Program-made: the position numbers and the translations under genes
From: Flavobacterium dankookense
Lineage (GTDB): Bacteria; Bacteroidota; Bacteroidia; Flavobacteriales; Flavobacteriaceae
Length of the DNA stretch: 64,000 nucleotides
Assembly (NCBI RefSeq): GCF_004362665.1
Contig: NZ_SNXR01000016.1
Location: 62,001-126,000, forward strand
Direction of reading: 5' to 3'
Shown here: one piece after another, positions 44,593 to 54,526 of the stretch
Position numbering within the stretch: the stretch's first letter is position 1
Layout of the letters: each line of letters starts with the position of its first letter
The notes under the pieces: model-generated
Told to the model about the DNA's origin: nothing
Database searches by the model: none
What the model saw: only the letters and a program-made list of their open reading frames with translations

Positions 44593-46620
44593 ATGAATTC
44601 GACAACAATCTTACTTCTTCTATTATCAATATTAATTGCTGCCGGCGTTTCATTTTACCAATACATTTATAAAGTCAAAAGCAGGACGAAAGTTACCTTG
44701 CTTTTGGCTTTTTTGCGTTTTATTACTGTTTTTGGACTTTTACTTTTATTAATCAACCCAATTGTTAGTAGAAAAACAATAGAAACGGTCAAAACACCAT
44801 TTCCAATAGTTATTGATAACTCTGCCTCAATAGCCGATTTGAAAGCGGACAAAGCAGCCATGGAGTTGTTTGATAAACTAAAAGACAATACCGCTTTAGC
44901 CGATAAGTTTGAGGTTCAAACCTATCAGTTTGATGAGGAGTTTTTACCGTCGGATACTATCAACTTTAGAGGAAAGCAATCTAATCTTGACGTGGTTGCT
45001 AAAAACCTAAAAAGCATCTACAAAAACCAAAAATTTCCAACGGTTTTAATAACGGATGGAAACCAAACTTCGGGTGAAGATTATGTATTTACTTTTGATG
45101 CGCAAAATAAAGTATATCCTTTGGTGGTTGGCGACACGACAACGTATTTAGATTTAAGAATTGCTCAGCTTAACGTTAATAAATACGCTTTTCACAAGAA
45201 CAAATTCCCGGTTGAAGTTTTTTTGAATTATGCTGGAACGAAATCCATCAACGCAAGTTTTAAAATCACTCAAGGCAATTCGGTTTTAAACCAGCAAACG
45301 GTTTCTTTTTCGCCTTCAAAAAAATCGGCAACGTTGACTGTTTTGCTACCATCGGATAAAGTTGGGTTGCAAATTTTCAAAGCCACTATTTCTTCTACAT
45401 CGCAAGAGAAAAACACCTATAATAATACGAAGAACTTTGCTGTTGAAGTCATTGATCAAAAAACTGAAGTAGCGCTGATTGCAGATGTTTCGCATCCTGA
45501 TTTAGGTGCTATAAAACGAAGTATTGAAACTAATGCGCAACGAAAAGTAACCTTGCTTAAACCTAATCAAGTCAAAGACTTGCGCGATTATAATGTTTTG
45601 ATTTTGTATCAACCTACTGCTGCTTTCAAATCTATATTTGAACAAAATGCAACTGCTAAAATCAATTCGTGGATTATCACAGGAAATGCAACCGATTATA
45701 ATTTTTTAAACCAAAATCAAGCCACTTTTGATTTCAAAATGAGCAGTCAAAAGGAAGATTATTTGGCTGTTTTTGATAGTCAGTTTAACCTTTTTGCACT
45801 TGACAATATAGGTTTTGAACAATTTCCTCCGTTGGAACATCCTTTTGGTGCGATTACGGCTTCAGGAAATGTGAATGTGCTTTTGGCTTCAACCATTCGC
45901 AATATAGAAACCAATCAACCACTATTAGCTTTTAGCGAAAATCAAGGAAAACGCGAAGCTAACCTTTTTGGTGAAAACATATGGAAATGGCGCGCTGCAA
46001 CTTATTTAAAAGATAAAAATTTCGAAGCATTTGATGTGTTTTTAGATAAAACTATTCAATATTTGGCTTCTAATAATTCGAGAAAATCGCTTTTAGTAAC
46101 ACACGAACGTTTTTATAACTCTGGAGAAGCTATTGAAATCACGGCACAATATTTCAATAAAAATTATGAATTAGACGAAAAAGCCCGACTTTCAATTACC
46201 GTAACCAATACTAAAACCAAGCAACAAAAGAAATACGATTTGTTGCGAACAACCAATGCTTTTAAAGTAAATTTAGATGGTTTGTCTGCAGGAAGTTATT
46301 CGTTTACAGTAAAAGAATTGAATTCAAATTCGAGTTATAGTAGTGGTTTTGAAGTTTTAGATTTTGATATCGAAAAACAATTCGTAAATCCAGATTGGAA
46401 CAAATTAAATCAACTTGCCAATCAAACCAACGGAAAAGCGTATCTACCAAATCAATTGGAAACAGTAGTCAAACAATTACTTGCTGATGAAAGTTATAAA
46501 GCCATTCAAAAAACAATTGTAAAAAAATCACCTTTAGTAGATTGGGTTTGGTTGTTAGTTTTATTGGCAATCACCTTGGCCTCGGAATGGTTTATTAGAA
46601 AATATAACGGTTTGTTATAG
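44593..46620 (+). CDS. VWA domain membrane protein
   Basis: This 675-residue protein has two N-terminal membrane helices (about 5-22 and 33-57) and one C-terminal helix (about 650-668). A von Willebrand factor A-like domain follows the second helix, with a MIDAS motif DNSAS near residue 78 and TDGNQTSGEDYV near 155. The remaining periplasmic part is beta-rich. The layout is like large Bacteroidetes membrane proteins related to the Bat (aerotolerance) set, but no batA or moxR gene is nearby. Function is unknown. It starts 5 nt beyond the inverted-repeat cassette. Confidence 0.88.
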   Translation: MNSTTILLLLLSILIAAGVSFYQYIYKVKSRTKVTLLLAFLRFITVFGLLLLLINPIVSRKTIETVKTPFPIVIDNSASIADLKADKAAMELFDKLKDNTALADKFEVQTYQFDEEFLPSDTINFRGKQSNLDVVAKNLKSIYKNQKFPTVLITDGNQTSGEDYVFTFDAQNKVYPLVVGDTTTYLDLRIAQLNVNKYAFHKNKFPVEVFLNYAGTKSINASFKITQGNSVLNQQTVSFSPSKKSATLTVLLPSDKVGLQIFKATISSTSQEKNTYNNTKNFAVEVIDQKTEVALIADVSHPDLGAIKRSIETNAQRKVTLLKPNQVKDLRDYNVLILYQPTAAFKSIFEQNATAKINSWIITGNATDYNFLNQNQATFDFKMSSQKEDYLAVFDSQFNLFALDNIGFEQFPPLEHPFGAITASGNVNVLLASTIRNIETNQPLLAFSENQGKREANLFGENIWKWRAATYLKDKNFEAFDVFLDKTIQYLASNNSRKSLLVTHERFYNSGEAIEITAQYFNKNYELDEKARLSITVTNTKTKQQKKYDLLRTTNAFKVNLDGLSAGSYSFTVKELNSNSSYSSGFEVLDFDIEKQFVNPDWNKLNQLANQTNGKAYLPNQLETVVKQLLADESYKAIQKTIVKKSPLVDWVWLLVLLAITLASEWFIRKYNGLL

Positions 46621-46621
46621 A

Positions 46622-47344
46622 TTACATTTCTTTATTGTTTGCTGCTATTTTTAATCGGATAAAATCATAAAAAAGCGCTATTATCAAAACGATACATGCC
46701 AAGAGTAATGTTTTTATCTTTAGATAATTATAAGCAAAACCGCCCAACACACAACCGATAAAGAAGAATACAATAATAGACAATCGCAAGGATATTGTTT
46801 TCTTAAGCTGGCTTTGCTCTTCTGGTTTTTTGAAGAAAAACAATTGCGAAAGTTCAATGCCTAAATCCGTAAACAAACCCGTTAAATGCGTCGTTCTAAC
46901 AGTTGATTGAGAAACTTTAGTCACTAACGAATTTTGAATTCCCATGGCTAATAATAGGAGGAAAGCAGTCATTTTTCCTTCTGTGGTATAAATGCTATTT
47001 GGAACAAAAAATAATGCAACACAAAGCAGTATACTTATTTCAAGAAAAATAGGAGTTATGTAAGCTAACCTTGGTTTTCGGGTGATTACAAATTCAACGA
47101 TAAAGTTGGCTATAAACGATCCAAGTAAAAAGCATAAGGTAAAAACTAGAAAAGTTAAGGCAATACGATAATCATGTCGCATTATTTCTTCGGCAAAAAA
47201 AGCAAAATGTCCCGTTACATTTGTAGTTAACATTTTGATAGATAAAACTCCAGTAATATTTACTATACCAGCAACTAACGATAAGAGAGTTGCCAAGCGA
47301 ATATTATGGGTAAAAGTTCGGTTTTTGCCGTGATGGACAAACAT
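46622..47344 (-). CDS. YoaK family (DUF1275) membrane protein
   Basis: This 240-residue protein has six predicted helices. Its first motif ATLLSLVAGIVNITGVLSIKMLTTNVTGHFAFFAEEI is the DUF1275 pattern. Members have unknown function and may be small-molecule permeases. It converges on the VWA gene with only one base between the stop codons. Confidence 0.9.
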   Translation of the reverse strand: MFVHHGKNRTFTHNIRLATLLSLVAGIVNITGVLSIKMLTTNVTGHFAFFAEEIMRHDYRIALTFLVFTLCFLLGSFIANFIVEFVITRKPRLAYITPIFLEISILLCVALFFVPNSIYTTEGKMTAFLLLLAMGIQNSLVTKVSQSTVRTTHLTGLFTDLGIELSQLFFFKKPEEQSQLKKTISLRLSIIVFFFIGCVLGGFAYNYLKIKTLLLACIVLIIALFYDFIRLKIAANNKEM

Positions 47345-47397
47345 AACATTATGTTTAAATTATAGATAAAGATACGCTATTTCATTACCTTAAAACA

Positions 47398-49491
47398 TTA
47401 CTTATTTAGTTTTTTATTTTGCAGTAAATAAGCTGTTGTTTGATAAAAAGCAACCGTTTCATCTATCAAATCTTGTCGAAGTTCACGCAATGGTTTTTCG
47501 ATGTAATGGATTTCATATTCGGGTTTTATTTTATCGTTATGTTTTTGTTCTAAACTGTATTGTTTCACTTGTTTTACTGGCGATAGAATAGTAATTACAT
47601 TATCTTTTATTAATCCCAAATCTTGATACGTAGCTACAAAAGCACGTGGATTGTAGTCTTCATTAAAAACATCTTGTCCATAAAACTTACTGCTATAATC
47701 AAAGTGAAGTAAACCAAATAACGTTGGCATCAAATCAATTTGCGACATTAGCGTTGGAATGTGTTTGGCTTCTACAAATCCTGGCGCATAAATGAAAGCT
47801 GGAATTCTATATTTTTCTAATGGTAGTTCCGTTTTCCCTGAACTTGACGCACAATGATCGGCTACAATAACAAAAATGGTGTTTTTGAACCAAGTTTGTT
47901 TTTCTGCCATCAAAAAGAACTGTTTCATGGCATAATCGGTATATTTTACACCACCATTTCTTGACTTAGCATCAGAAGGAATATCAATTTTACCATCAGG
48001 ATAAGTAAATGGTCTGTGATTACTTACCGTCATAATATGATTAAAAAAAGGTTTGTTTTGACTGTCTTCTTTGTTCATTTCTTTAATGGCTTTTCGATAC
48101 ATATCTTCATCGCAAACGCCCCAAATATTATCAAAAGTAATTTCATTCGGAAGGAATGTTTTTTTATCAATAACGTCATAGCCATTACCACCAAAAAAAT
48201 CATCCATATTATCAAAATAAGCATCGCCGCCATACATGTACTTGACTTGATATCCTTTGTCTTTGAAGATACTAGCGGTAGAAAATTTATTTTTATTGTC
48301 TTTACGTTTTACAATACTTTCGGCAGCACTCGGCGGAAGACAAAGCGTTACAGCTTCTAGCCCGCGAACGGTTCTGTTTCCTGTTGCATACATGTTGGTA
48401 AAATGCAAACTCTTCTTTGCTAACGAATCTAAAAAAGGAGTAATGTGTTTTTCATTTCCAAACGAAGTCATAAACTCTTCACTTAGGCTTTCCACAGTTA
48501 TTAAGACCACATTTTTCTTTAACTCTGTACTGTCATAATTGATTTCTCGAATGGTGTTTTTGTTTTTAATTCCTTTCAATTGATTTTGTAAAATGCCGAA
48601 AGCATCGTTAATCGCCATCGTTTTGTAATAGGAATTGTAATCCAACTCACTGTTGTTAAATGCAGTGTAAAACTTGTAAATACCATTGGCTTGAATTTCA
48701 TTAACAAAAACATTATTGGACGATTCTTTTTTAGCAAGCGTTGGAATTAGAAATAAGGAAATGCTGAATAGAATACTATAAAGAAGTATATTTTTTTTCT
48801 TTTGATTAAAAGTAGGAAGGTTATCCAATAGTGATTTTGAATTTTTTACTATCCAATACGTGATTAAAATAGTAATAATGCCTATACCTGTAAACAATGG
48901 AATAACAGGATAAGACTCCATTATATTTCCAATAACAGCATTAGTATAAACCAAATAGTCAACCGCAATAAAGTTATATCGAACACCAAACTCGTTCCAA
49001 AAGAAAAACTCACTAACCGAATTTTGAACCATTATCAAAACAAAAAGAAATACGGCAATCGAAAAAAGAACCAACCGAATTTTATTTCTGTACTGAGGGA
49101 AAAACAATAGTAATCCAAAAAGAACAGTTTTTATTGCAATAAAACTAATCCCAATTTCGGGCAAAGAACCTCCATATTCATTCAGTATTGTATTGAAAAA
49201 ACTAACGTACAATAACAACAAACAAAGCACTACAAAAATAAAATAACCCAAAGGTTTTTTATATTTAGAATTGGATAAAAACAAAATGTAAATCCAAAAT
49301 AAACTGCTTCCAACAATGAAAAGCAAAATATCAGATAAAAAACCCAATCCAAAAATCTTGACAATTTCTAAGAACGTAAAATCAGATTGTGTGATAGGAT
49401 GCAAAATAAATACAAATCGGAGTAGAAAATTTAGAGAAAGATAAACAACCAGAAGATTTATAAATAGCGCGTACTTTTGTTTTTTGAGCAT
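47398..49491 (-). CDS. LtaS-like sulfatase-domain membrane enzyme
   Basis: This 697-residue protein has five N-terminal membrane helices (about 10-240) and a periplasmic sulfatase/alkaline-phosphatase fold domain. Conserved features include a metal-site Glu in ITVESLSEE, the probable catalytic Thr in ATGNRTVRG, and DH in VADHCASSSG. This is the lipoteichoic acid synthase layout. In Gram-negative bacteria such proteins transfer phosphoglycerol or phosphoethanolamine groups to envelope glycans or lipid A-like targets. The exact product is not known here. It is divergent from a two-component system, with a 107-bp gap. Confidence 0.9.
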   Translation of the reverse strand: MLKKQKYALFINLLVVYLSLNFLLRFVFILHPITQSDFTFLEIVKIFGLGFLSDILLFIVGSSLFWIYILFLSNSKYKKPLGYFIFVVLCLLLLYVSFFNTILNEYGGSLPEIGISFIAIKTVLFGLLLFFPQYRNKIRLVLFSIAVFLFVLIMVQNSVSEFFFWNEFGVRYNFIAVDYLVYTNAVIGNIMESYPVIPLFTGIGIITILITYWIVKNSKSLLDNLPTFNQKKKNILLYSILFSISLFLIPTLAKKESSNNVFVNEIQANGIYKFYTAFNNSELDYNSYYKTMAINDAFGILQNQLKGIKNKNTIREINYDSTELKKNVVLITVESLSEEFMTSFGNEKHITPFLDSLAKKSLHFTNMYATGNRTVRGLEAVTLCLPPSAAESIVKRKDNKNKFSTASIFKDKGYQVKYMYGGDAYFDNMDDFFGGNGYDVIDKKTFLPNEITFDNIWGVCDEDMYRKAIKEMNKEDSQNKPFFNHIMTVSNHRPFTYPDGKIDIPSDAKSRNGGVKYTDYAMKQFFLMAEKQTWFKNTIFVIVADHCASSSGKTELPLEKYRIPAFIYAPGFVEAKHIPTLMSQIDLMPTLFGLLHFDYSSKFYGQDVFNEDYNPRAFVATYQDLGLIKDNVITILSPVKQVKQYSLEQKHNDKIKPEYEIHYIEKPLRELRQDLIDETVAFYQTTAYLLQNKKLNK

Positions 49492-49598
49492 TTAGTTGAT
49501 TTGGATAAAATTAATAGTAGCTTAATTTTTTGACTACCTTAAATGTAATCAAAAATTTGTGATACTTTTATAACATCTTAAAATATAATTACCCTACT

Positions 49599-50261
49599 AT
49601 GAAACTTTTATTAGTTGAAGACGAAATAGGAATTATGCAATTTCTCCAACAAGGTTTGGAAGAAGAAGGATATGAAGTGCAAACTGCCAATAATGGTGAA
49701 ACGGGTTTAGAATTAGCACTAAACCATAAGTTTGATTTAATTCTTCTCGATTGGATGTTACCAAAAATGACTGGACTTGAAATCTGTAAAGCCTTTCGAG
49801 AAAAGAATACCACAACTCCAATTTTATTCTTAACCGCTAAAGATACAGTTCAAGAAACGGTTGAAGGATTAAAAGCAGGAGCAAATGATTACATCAAAAA
49901 ACCTTTCAGCTTTGATGAATTACTCGAGAGAATAAAAGTGCAATTGCGCGATAAAATAAACACTCCCGTTTTAGTACTTGGCAATGTTAAAATTGATTTG
50001 CAAAAACATGCTGTCACGGTTGATGGAAATGAAGTGTCGTTAACTCAAAAAGAGTTTGATCTGCTTCATTATTTGGTAAAAAACAAAGGGAAAGTATGTA
50101 CTAGAACAGAGATTATACAAGACGTCTGGGATATTCATTTTGAGTATGATACAGGTGTTATTGATGTTTTTATGAATGCCATTCGAAAAAAATTAAATTT
50201 AAAAGTTGAAGAAGATTTTATTAAAACCATTCGAGGAGTTGGCTATATGGCTAATGATTAA
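49599..50261 (+). CDS. OmpR/PhoB family response regulator
   Basis: This 220-residue protein has a receiver domain (phosphoacceptor Asp51 in LILLDWMLP, acidic pair Glu7/Asp8, Lys in the IKKPF motif) and a winged-helix DNA-binding domain (about 125-218, with VSLTQKEFDLLHYLVKN). It should bind promoter DNA when phosphorylated by the histidine kinase encoded 2 nt downstream. The LtaS-like gene upstream is divergent and is a plausible target on position only. Confidence 0.96.
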   Translation: MKLLLVEDEIGIMQFLQQGLEEEGYEVQTANNGETGLELALNHKFDLILLDWMLPKMTGLEICKAFREKNTTTPILFLTAKDTVQETVEGLKAGANDYIKKPFSFDELLERIKVQLRDKINTPVLVLGNVKIDLQKHAVTVDGNEVSLTQKEFDLLHYLVKNKGKVCTRTEIIQDVWDIHFEYDTGVIDVFMNAIRKKLNLKVEEDFIKTIRGVGYMAND

Positions 50262-50263
50262 AA

Positions 50264-51652
50264 ATGAAACAGTTATCGTTTAAAAATAGGATTGCATCCA
50301 ATTATATTATTACCACAGCATTGTTAATTTTTGTGGTGTTTTTTGTTATTTATTCTATTGTAAAATTTAGTGTTTATGTTAGAGTTAACAACGAAATTAA
50401 AGCTGAAGTTACCAAGCATTTAAAAGAAATTGAGGTTATAGAAAATTGTGTACTTCTCATCCGTGAAGAACAATGGAAGACCAAGCAATTGAACAAAGTA
50501 GAAGTCAGTCCGGCATTTATTCAATTTGTTGATGAACTTGGCGCTTTGGTTGAAAAATCGCCCAACTTAAAGCAGAAACAGTTAAAATATAATAATAAAG
50601 AACTAGCCAACGAACTGTTTGATACTAAGTTAGAAAATATTGCTGTTCGTCAAATTCAAGTGCCTTTATATCAAGGTTCTAAAATTATTGGTTATCTCAT
50701 TGTTGCTATGTCGTTGGAAGATTCCGTAATGGTTTTAGATAATCTTTTCAAAATTTTATTGATTGCTTATCCTTTGATTATGTTGGTGCTTTTCTTGATT
50801 GCTCGTTTCATTGCTGGACGTAGTATAAAACCAATAAGTGCAATTATTGAAACTTCAAATTTTATTACGAAAGACAACTTGAAATCGAGAATTCCATTGC
50901 CACAAAACAAAGACGAATTGCATTTGCTTTCGCATACAATTAATGACTTGTTGGATAGAATAGAAAATGCCGTGGTTCGTGAAAAACAATTCACTTCTGA
51001 TGCATCACATGAGCTTAGAACTCCGTTAGCCGTTATAAAAGGAACACTTGAAGTATTAATCAGAAAAGAAAGAAAACCAGAGGAATACAAAGAAAAAATA
51101 GAATATTGTGTTCAAGAGGTAAATCGATTAAACCATTTGGTCGACGAGCTACTTTTATTAGCCAGATTTGAAAACCAAAGGCAAAATTTAAAGCTTGAAA
51201 AAGTAAATCTCAATAGTTTACTAACGGATGTTGTTTCAAGAAATTCGCAAGCTATTAAAGAACAAAAACTAAAATGCACTACTGAATTTTCAAATGAAGT
51301 TAGTGTAAAAACAGATAGTTATTTGTTTTCCATAATCATTAATAATCTATTGACCAACGCGATAAAATATTCCAAAAAAGGTTCCGAAATTGCCATACAT
51401 TTAGTAGAAGAAAATAACAAAGTGCAATGTTCAATAATTGACTATGGAATTGGTATCGCAAAAGAAGACATGGATAAAATTTTTGATCAATTCTATCGTT
51501 CAAAAAACACGCACGAAAGCGATATTAAAGGAACTGGACTTGGATTATCAATCGTAAAGAGATTATGCGATTTACTCGAAATTGATTTGAAAATTGAAAG
51601 CCAGGAAAACATTGGAACTAAAGCTATTTTAACCATTTATGATAAAAAATAG
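50264..51652 (+). CDS. Sensor histidine kinase, partner of the response regulator
   Basis: This 462-residue protein has two membrane helices (about 13-35 and 160-183) around a periplasmic sensor region of about 120 residues with no recognised domain. A HAMP domain (about 184-236), a HisKA domain with phosphoacceptor His249 (SDASHELRTPL) and a HATPase domain follow, with N box NNLLTNAIKYS and G boxes IDYGIGI and GTGLGLSI. It lies 2 nt after its regulator, so the pair is co-expressed. The signal is unknown. Confidence 0.96.
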   Translation: MKQLSFKNRIASNYIITTALLIFVVFFVIYSIVKFSVYVRVNNEIKAEVTKHLKEIEVIENCVLLIREEQWKTKQLNKVEVSPAFIQFVDELGALVEKSPNLKQKQLKYNNKELANELFDTKLENIAVRQIQVPLYQGSKIIGYLIVAMSLEDSVMVLDNLFKILLIAYPLIMLVLFLIARFIAGRSIKPISAIIETSNFITKDNLKSRIPLPQNKDELHLLSHTINDLLDRIENAVVREKQFTSDASHELRTPLAVIKGTLEVLIRKERKPEEYKEKIEYCVQEVNRLNHLVDELLLLARFENQRQNLKLEKVNLNSLLTDVVSRNSQAIKEQKLKCTTEFSNEVSVKTDSYLFSIIINNLLTNAIKYSKKGSEIAIHLVEENNKVQCSIIDYGIGIAKEDMDKIFDQFYRSKNTHESDIKGTGLGLSIVKRLCDLLEIDLKIESQENIGTKAILTIYDKK

Positions 51653-51675
51653 ACAATCTACCTTTTTATAATTTT

Positions 51676-51708
51676 AAAAACCTAGTAGCTTTTCTATTAG
51701 GTTTTTTT
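51676..51708 (+). terminator. Terminator of the two-component operon
   Basis: AAAAACCTAGTAG pairs with CTATTAGG and following T residues (one G-U) around a CTTTT loop, ending in T7. Confidence 0.85.
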
Positions 51709-51842
51709 GTTTTTCTACATGAAAAATTAAAATTCAGCAATAAAAAGTAGCCATTTCCGATGATACACTAATTTTTCAAAATCCTTTTGTTTTAAATGGG
51801 TAAAAAAGTATATTTACCTTTTACGAAAATTGAAAGAATAGA

Positions 51843-52985
51843 ATGCAAACAGATCAAGAAAATACTATTGAAGATATAGAAAATAAAAAAATAGTTGAAC
51901 CCCAACTCAATATTATTTTAACCACAGACGAAGACGACGAACGACCAGTTTATATCTCAGGAAATTTCAATAATTGGATTACCCAAGATAAAAAATTTGA
52001 AATGGAACGCGTTGGGCAAGGCTTGTATCATTTTAAGTTTGCTCACGATTTCAGTTACCCCGATGAATTACTCTATAAATTCACCCGTGGTGATTGGAGT
52101 GAAGTCGAGATTGACAAATTTGGAAATCGTACCGAAAATAGAAGTTGCAAACAAAAAAACGGTGTTCGCAAAGAACATGTTGCAAAATGGCGTCGCAATT
52201 GGTTGCCGTTTAAATCCAAGTTTTTACCCAAAGTACATTTAATTTCCGAAGAATTCGAAATCCCGCAGTTGAATAAAACCCGCAGAGTTTGGGCTTTGTT
52301 GCCTTATGATTATGATACGTCAACAGAAACCTATCCTGTTCTGTATCTTCAAGACGCTCAAAATTTATTCAATGAAAAAGCGCAATATGGCAATTGGGAA
52401 ATCGATAAAAAGTTAGCCGTAATGGCAGAATATAACATTGGTAAAATCATTGTTATTGCGGTTGAACATGCCGAAAAAGAACGTATAAAAGAATACAATG
52501 TTGGCAATACCGTTTTAGGAAATGGACAAGGAAAAAAATACATTCGCTTTTTAACCGATACATTGAAACCATTTGTAGATGAAAATTTCAGAACTAAACC
52601 CGAGCGAGAATTCACTGGAATTGGCGGAAGTTCAATGGGCGGATTAGTCAGTATTTTTTCTGGAATTATGTATCCAGAAGTTTTTGGAAAACTGATGATT
52701 TTTTCACCATCACTTTGGGTTGTTCCTAAAATAAAATTGTCTTTCCTTGATATGGATGAACCGCAAGATGCTAGAATTTATCTTTATGCTGGAGGCGATG
52801 AAAGTGCAACAATGATTGATCATGTGAAGCAATTTAAAAAACGATTGCTCAAAAAAGAAGGCTACGAAGACAAAATGAAAATCCGTCTTAGTATTAATAT
52901 GGAAGGAAAACACAACGAAGTGTATTGGAGTGACGAATTCCCAAAAGCCATTGAATGGTTGTATTTTAGTGATAAAAATGAATAA
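51843..52985 (+). CDS. Putative esterase with N-terminal glycogen-binding-like domain
   Basis: This 380-residue protein has an N-terminal CBM48/E-set-like domain (about 20-110: PVYISGNFNNWITQDKKF and FKFTRGDW-like strands). A C-terminal esterase D/Fes-like alpha/beta-hydrolase domain (about 135-378) follows, with the nucleophile elbow GGSSMGGLVS. Acid and His residues are likely at GGDESA and GKHNEVYW. Family enzymes hydrolyse esters, including those in siderophores and acylated sugars. No signal peptide is visible. It lies upstream of the peptidase and ATP-grasp genes on the same strand and may be part of that metabolic unit. Confidence 0.87.
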   Translation: MQTDQENTIEDIENKKIVEPQLNIILTTDEDDERPVYISGNFNNWITQDKKFEMERVGQGLYHFKFAHDFSYPDELLYKFTRGDWSEVEIDKFGNRTENRSCKQKNGVRKEHVAKWRRNWLPFKSKFLPKVHLISEEFEIPQLNKTRRVWALLPYDYDTSTETYPVLYLQDAQNLFNEKAQYGNWEIDKKLAVMAEYNIGKIIVIAVEHAEKERIKEYNVGNTVLGNGQGKKYIRFLTDTLKPFVDENFRTKPEREFTGIGGSSMGGLVSIFSGIMYPEVFGKLMIFSPSLWVVPKIKLSFLDMDEPQDARIYLYAGGDESATMIDHVKQFKKRLLKKEGYEDKMKIRLSINMEGKHNEVYWSDEFPKAIEWLYFSDKNE

Positions 52986-53012
52986 ATATATAAAATCCTA
53001 AACATTAAAAAC

Positions 53013-53094
53013 TTTGTGAGCTTTTTGCTTTCTTCGTGTTCTTAGTGGCTAAGATGATAATTTGAGGATGCGATTGCTTCGTTCCTCGCAATGA
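53013..53094. repeat. Intergenic repeats upstream of the aminopeptidase gene
   Basis: GATTGCTTCGTTCCTCGCAA (53072-53091) contains ATTGC/GCAAT arms around a 10-nt loop. Sequences like it occur as dispersed palindromes in many bacteria, to my knowledge. A preceding CTTTGTGAGC...CTTCGTGTTC stretch resembles another common flavobacterial intergenic repeat. Confidence 0.55.
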
Positions 53095-53101
53095 CAAAAA
53101 A

Positions 53102-54523
53102 ATGAAAACAAAACAAATACAAAATCTAGATAATTTCACAGGAACTATTTTAATTCCGGTTTTTGAAACCAATGCTAAAAGTATTATTCCAATTGAATAT
53201 CACGGAATTTCTGTGCCATCAAAAGTATTTTACGGAAAGAAAGACACACATTATGTAGTAGAAAAATACGATTGTACTCATATCTTCATTGGATTAGGAA
53301 AAGAAATTGACTATAAATCAATTAAAACAATATTTAGAAGAATTTCTTCAAAACAAAAGGAACTTTTTAATAAAAATCTTGTTGTTGTTCTTCCAAATGA
53401 GCTTAAAAACGAGCAAGTAGAAGCTTTGTTTTCAGGATTAGTTTTAGGAACGTATAATTTAGGACATTATAAAAAAACGGAAGTACATCCTTTTTTAACG
53501 AATGATTTTGTCTTTCAATACATTGCTAAAGAAAATCTAGCCGAAATAATTTCAAAAGGAATTAAAATTGCACAAGCACAACTAGAAACGTTCAACTTAG
53601 TTGATTTGCCGCCAAACAAGGTAACACCAAAATACTTAGCTGATTGGGCAACCGAAACTGGAAAAAAATATGGTTTCAATGTAACTGTTTTTGGCAAAGA
53701 AAAAGCCACTGAAATTGGTTTGCATTCGTTCCTTTCTGTTGGACAAGGAAGTGCTCGTGAACCACAATTCATTATCATGGAATACAATCCAGCCAATGCC
53801 AAAAAACATATTGGTTTGGTTGGAAAAGGAATTACGTTTGATACTGGTGGATTGAATATTAAAACGGCTGGAATGGTTCAAATGAAATGTGATATGGCTG
53901 GAGCTGGAGCTGTTCTTGGTGCAATGCAATTGATTGCCGATTTGCAATTACCGTATCGTGTTACTGCCATTGTTCCAGCTTGTGAAAACTCGGTTGATGC
54001 TACTTCGTTTTTGCCTAGTGATGTGATTAACAGCTATTCAGGTCACACGATTGAAATCATTGATACTGATGCCGAAGGTCGATTAATTCTTGCCGATGGT
54101 TTATCGTACTTGATAAAAAATTACCAACCTGAAACGGTTATTGACTTGGCTACTTTAACCGGAAGCGTTGTTGGAACTTTGGGTTACGAATGTGCTGGTT
54201 TGTTTACAAACAATGATGATTTATCAAAAAAACTGCAAAATTCAGGTAGTCAAATAGGAGAGAAGTTGTGGCAATTACCGCTTTGGGACGATTATAAAGG
54301 CGATATCGATAGCGAAATTGCCGATGTGAAAAACTATTCTGGAAAACCCGTTGCTGGAGCAATTTCAGCAGCTAAGTTTTTAGAATTTTTCACCGAAAAA
54401 CATCCATCTTGGGCACATCTTGACATTGCTGGAGTTGCTTTTGGCGACAGCGAATTTTCCAAAACCAAACACGCCACGGCTTATGGCGTACATTTAATTA
54501 CTAAATTCATCGAAAATCTATAG
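53102..54523 (+). CDS. M17 family leucyl aminopeptidase
   Basis: This 473-residue protein has the conserved C-terminal M17 catalytic domain. VGKGITFDTGGLNIK holds a catalytic Lys and a metal-ligand Asp, DMAGAGAVLGAM another Asp, and NSTDAEGRL-like DTDAEGRLILADGL the Asp, Glu and catalytic Arg. The N-terminal 160 residues are divergent. It removes N-terminal residues from peptides, in the cytoplasm, using two metal ions. The stop lies only 3 nt before the ATP-grasp gene, so they are translated from one message. This suggests it may process a product or precursor of that ligase. Confidence 0.95.
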   Translation: MKTKQIQNLDNFTGTILIPVFETNAKSIIPIEYHGISVPSKVFYGKKDTHYVVEKYDCTHIFIGLGKEIDYKSIKTIFRRISSKQKELFNKNLVVVLPNELKNEQVEALFSGLVLGTYNLGHYKKTEVHPFLTNDFVFQYIAKENLAEIISKGIKIAQAQLETFNLVDLPPNKVTPKYLADWATETGKKYGFNVTVFGKEKATEIGLHSFLSVGQGSAREPQFIIMEYNPANAKKHIGLVGKGITFDTGGLNIKTAGMVQMKCDMAGAGAVLGAMQLIADLQLPYRVTAIVPACENSVDATSFLPSDVINSYSGHTIEIIDTDAEGRLILADGLSYLIKNYQPETVIDLATLTGSVVGTLGYECAGLFTNNDDLSKKLQNSGSQIGEKLWQLPLWDDYKGDIDSEIADVKNYSGKPVAGAISAAKFLEFFTEKHPSWAHLDIAGVAFGDSEFSKTKHATAYGVHLITKFIENL

Positions 54524-54526
54524 TAT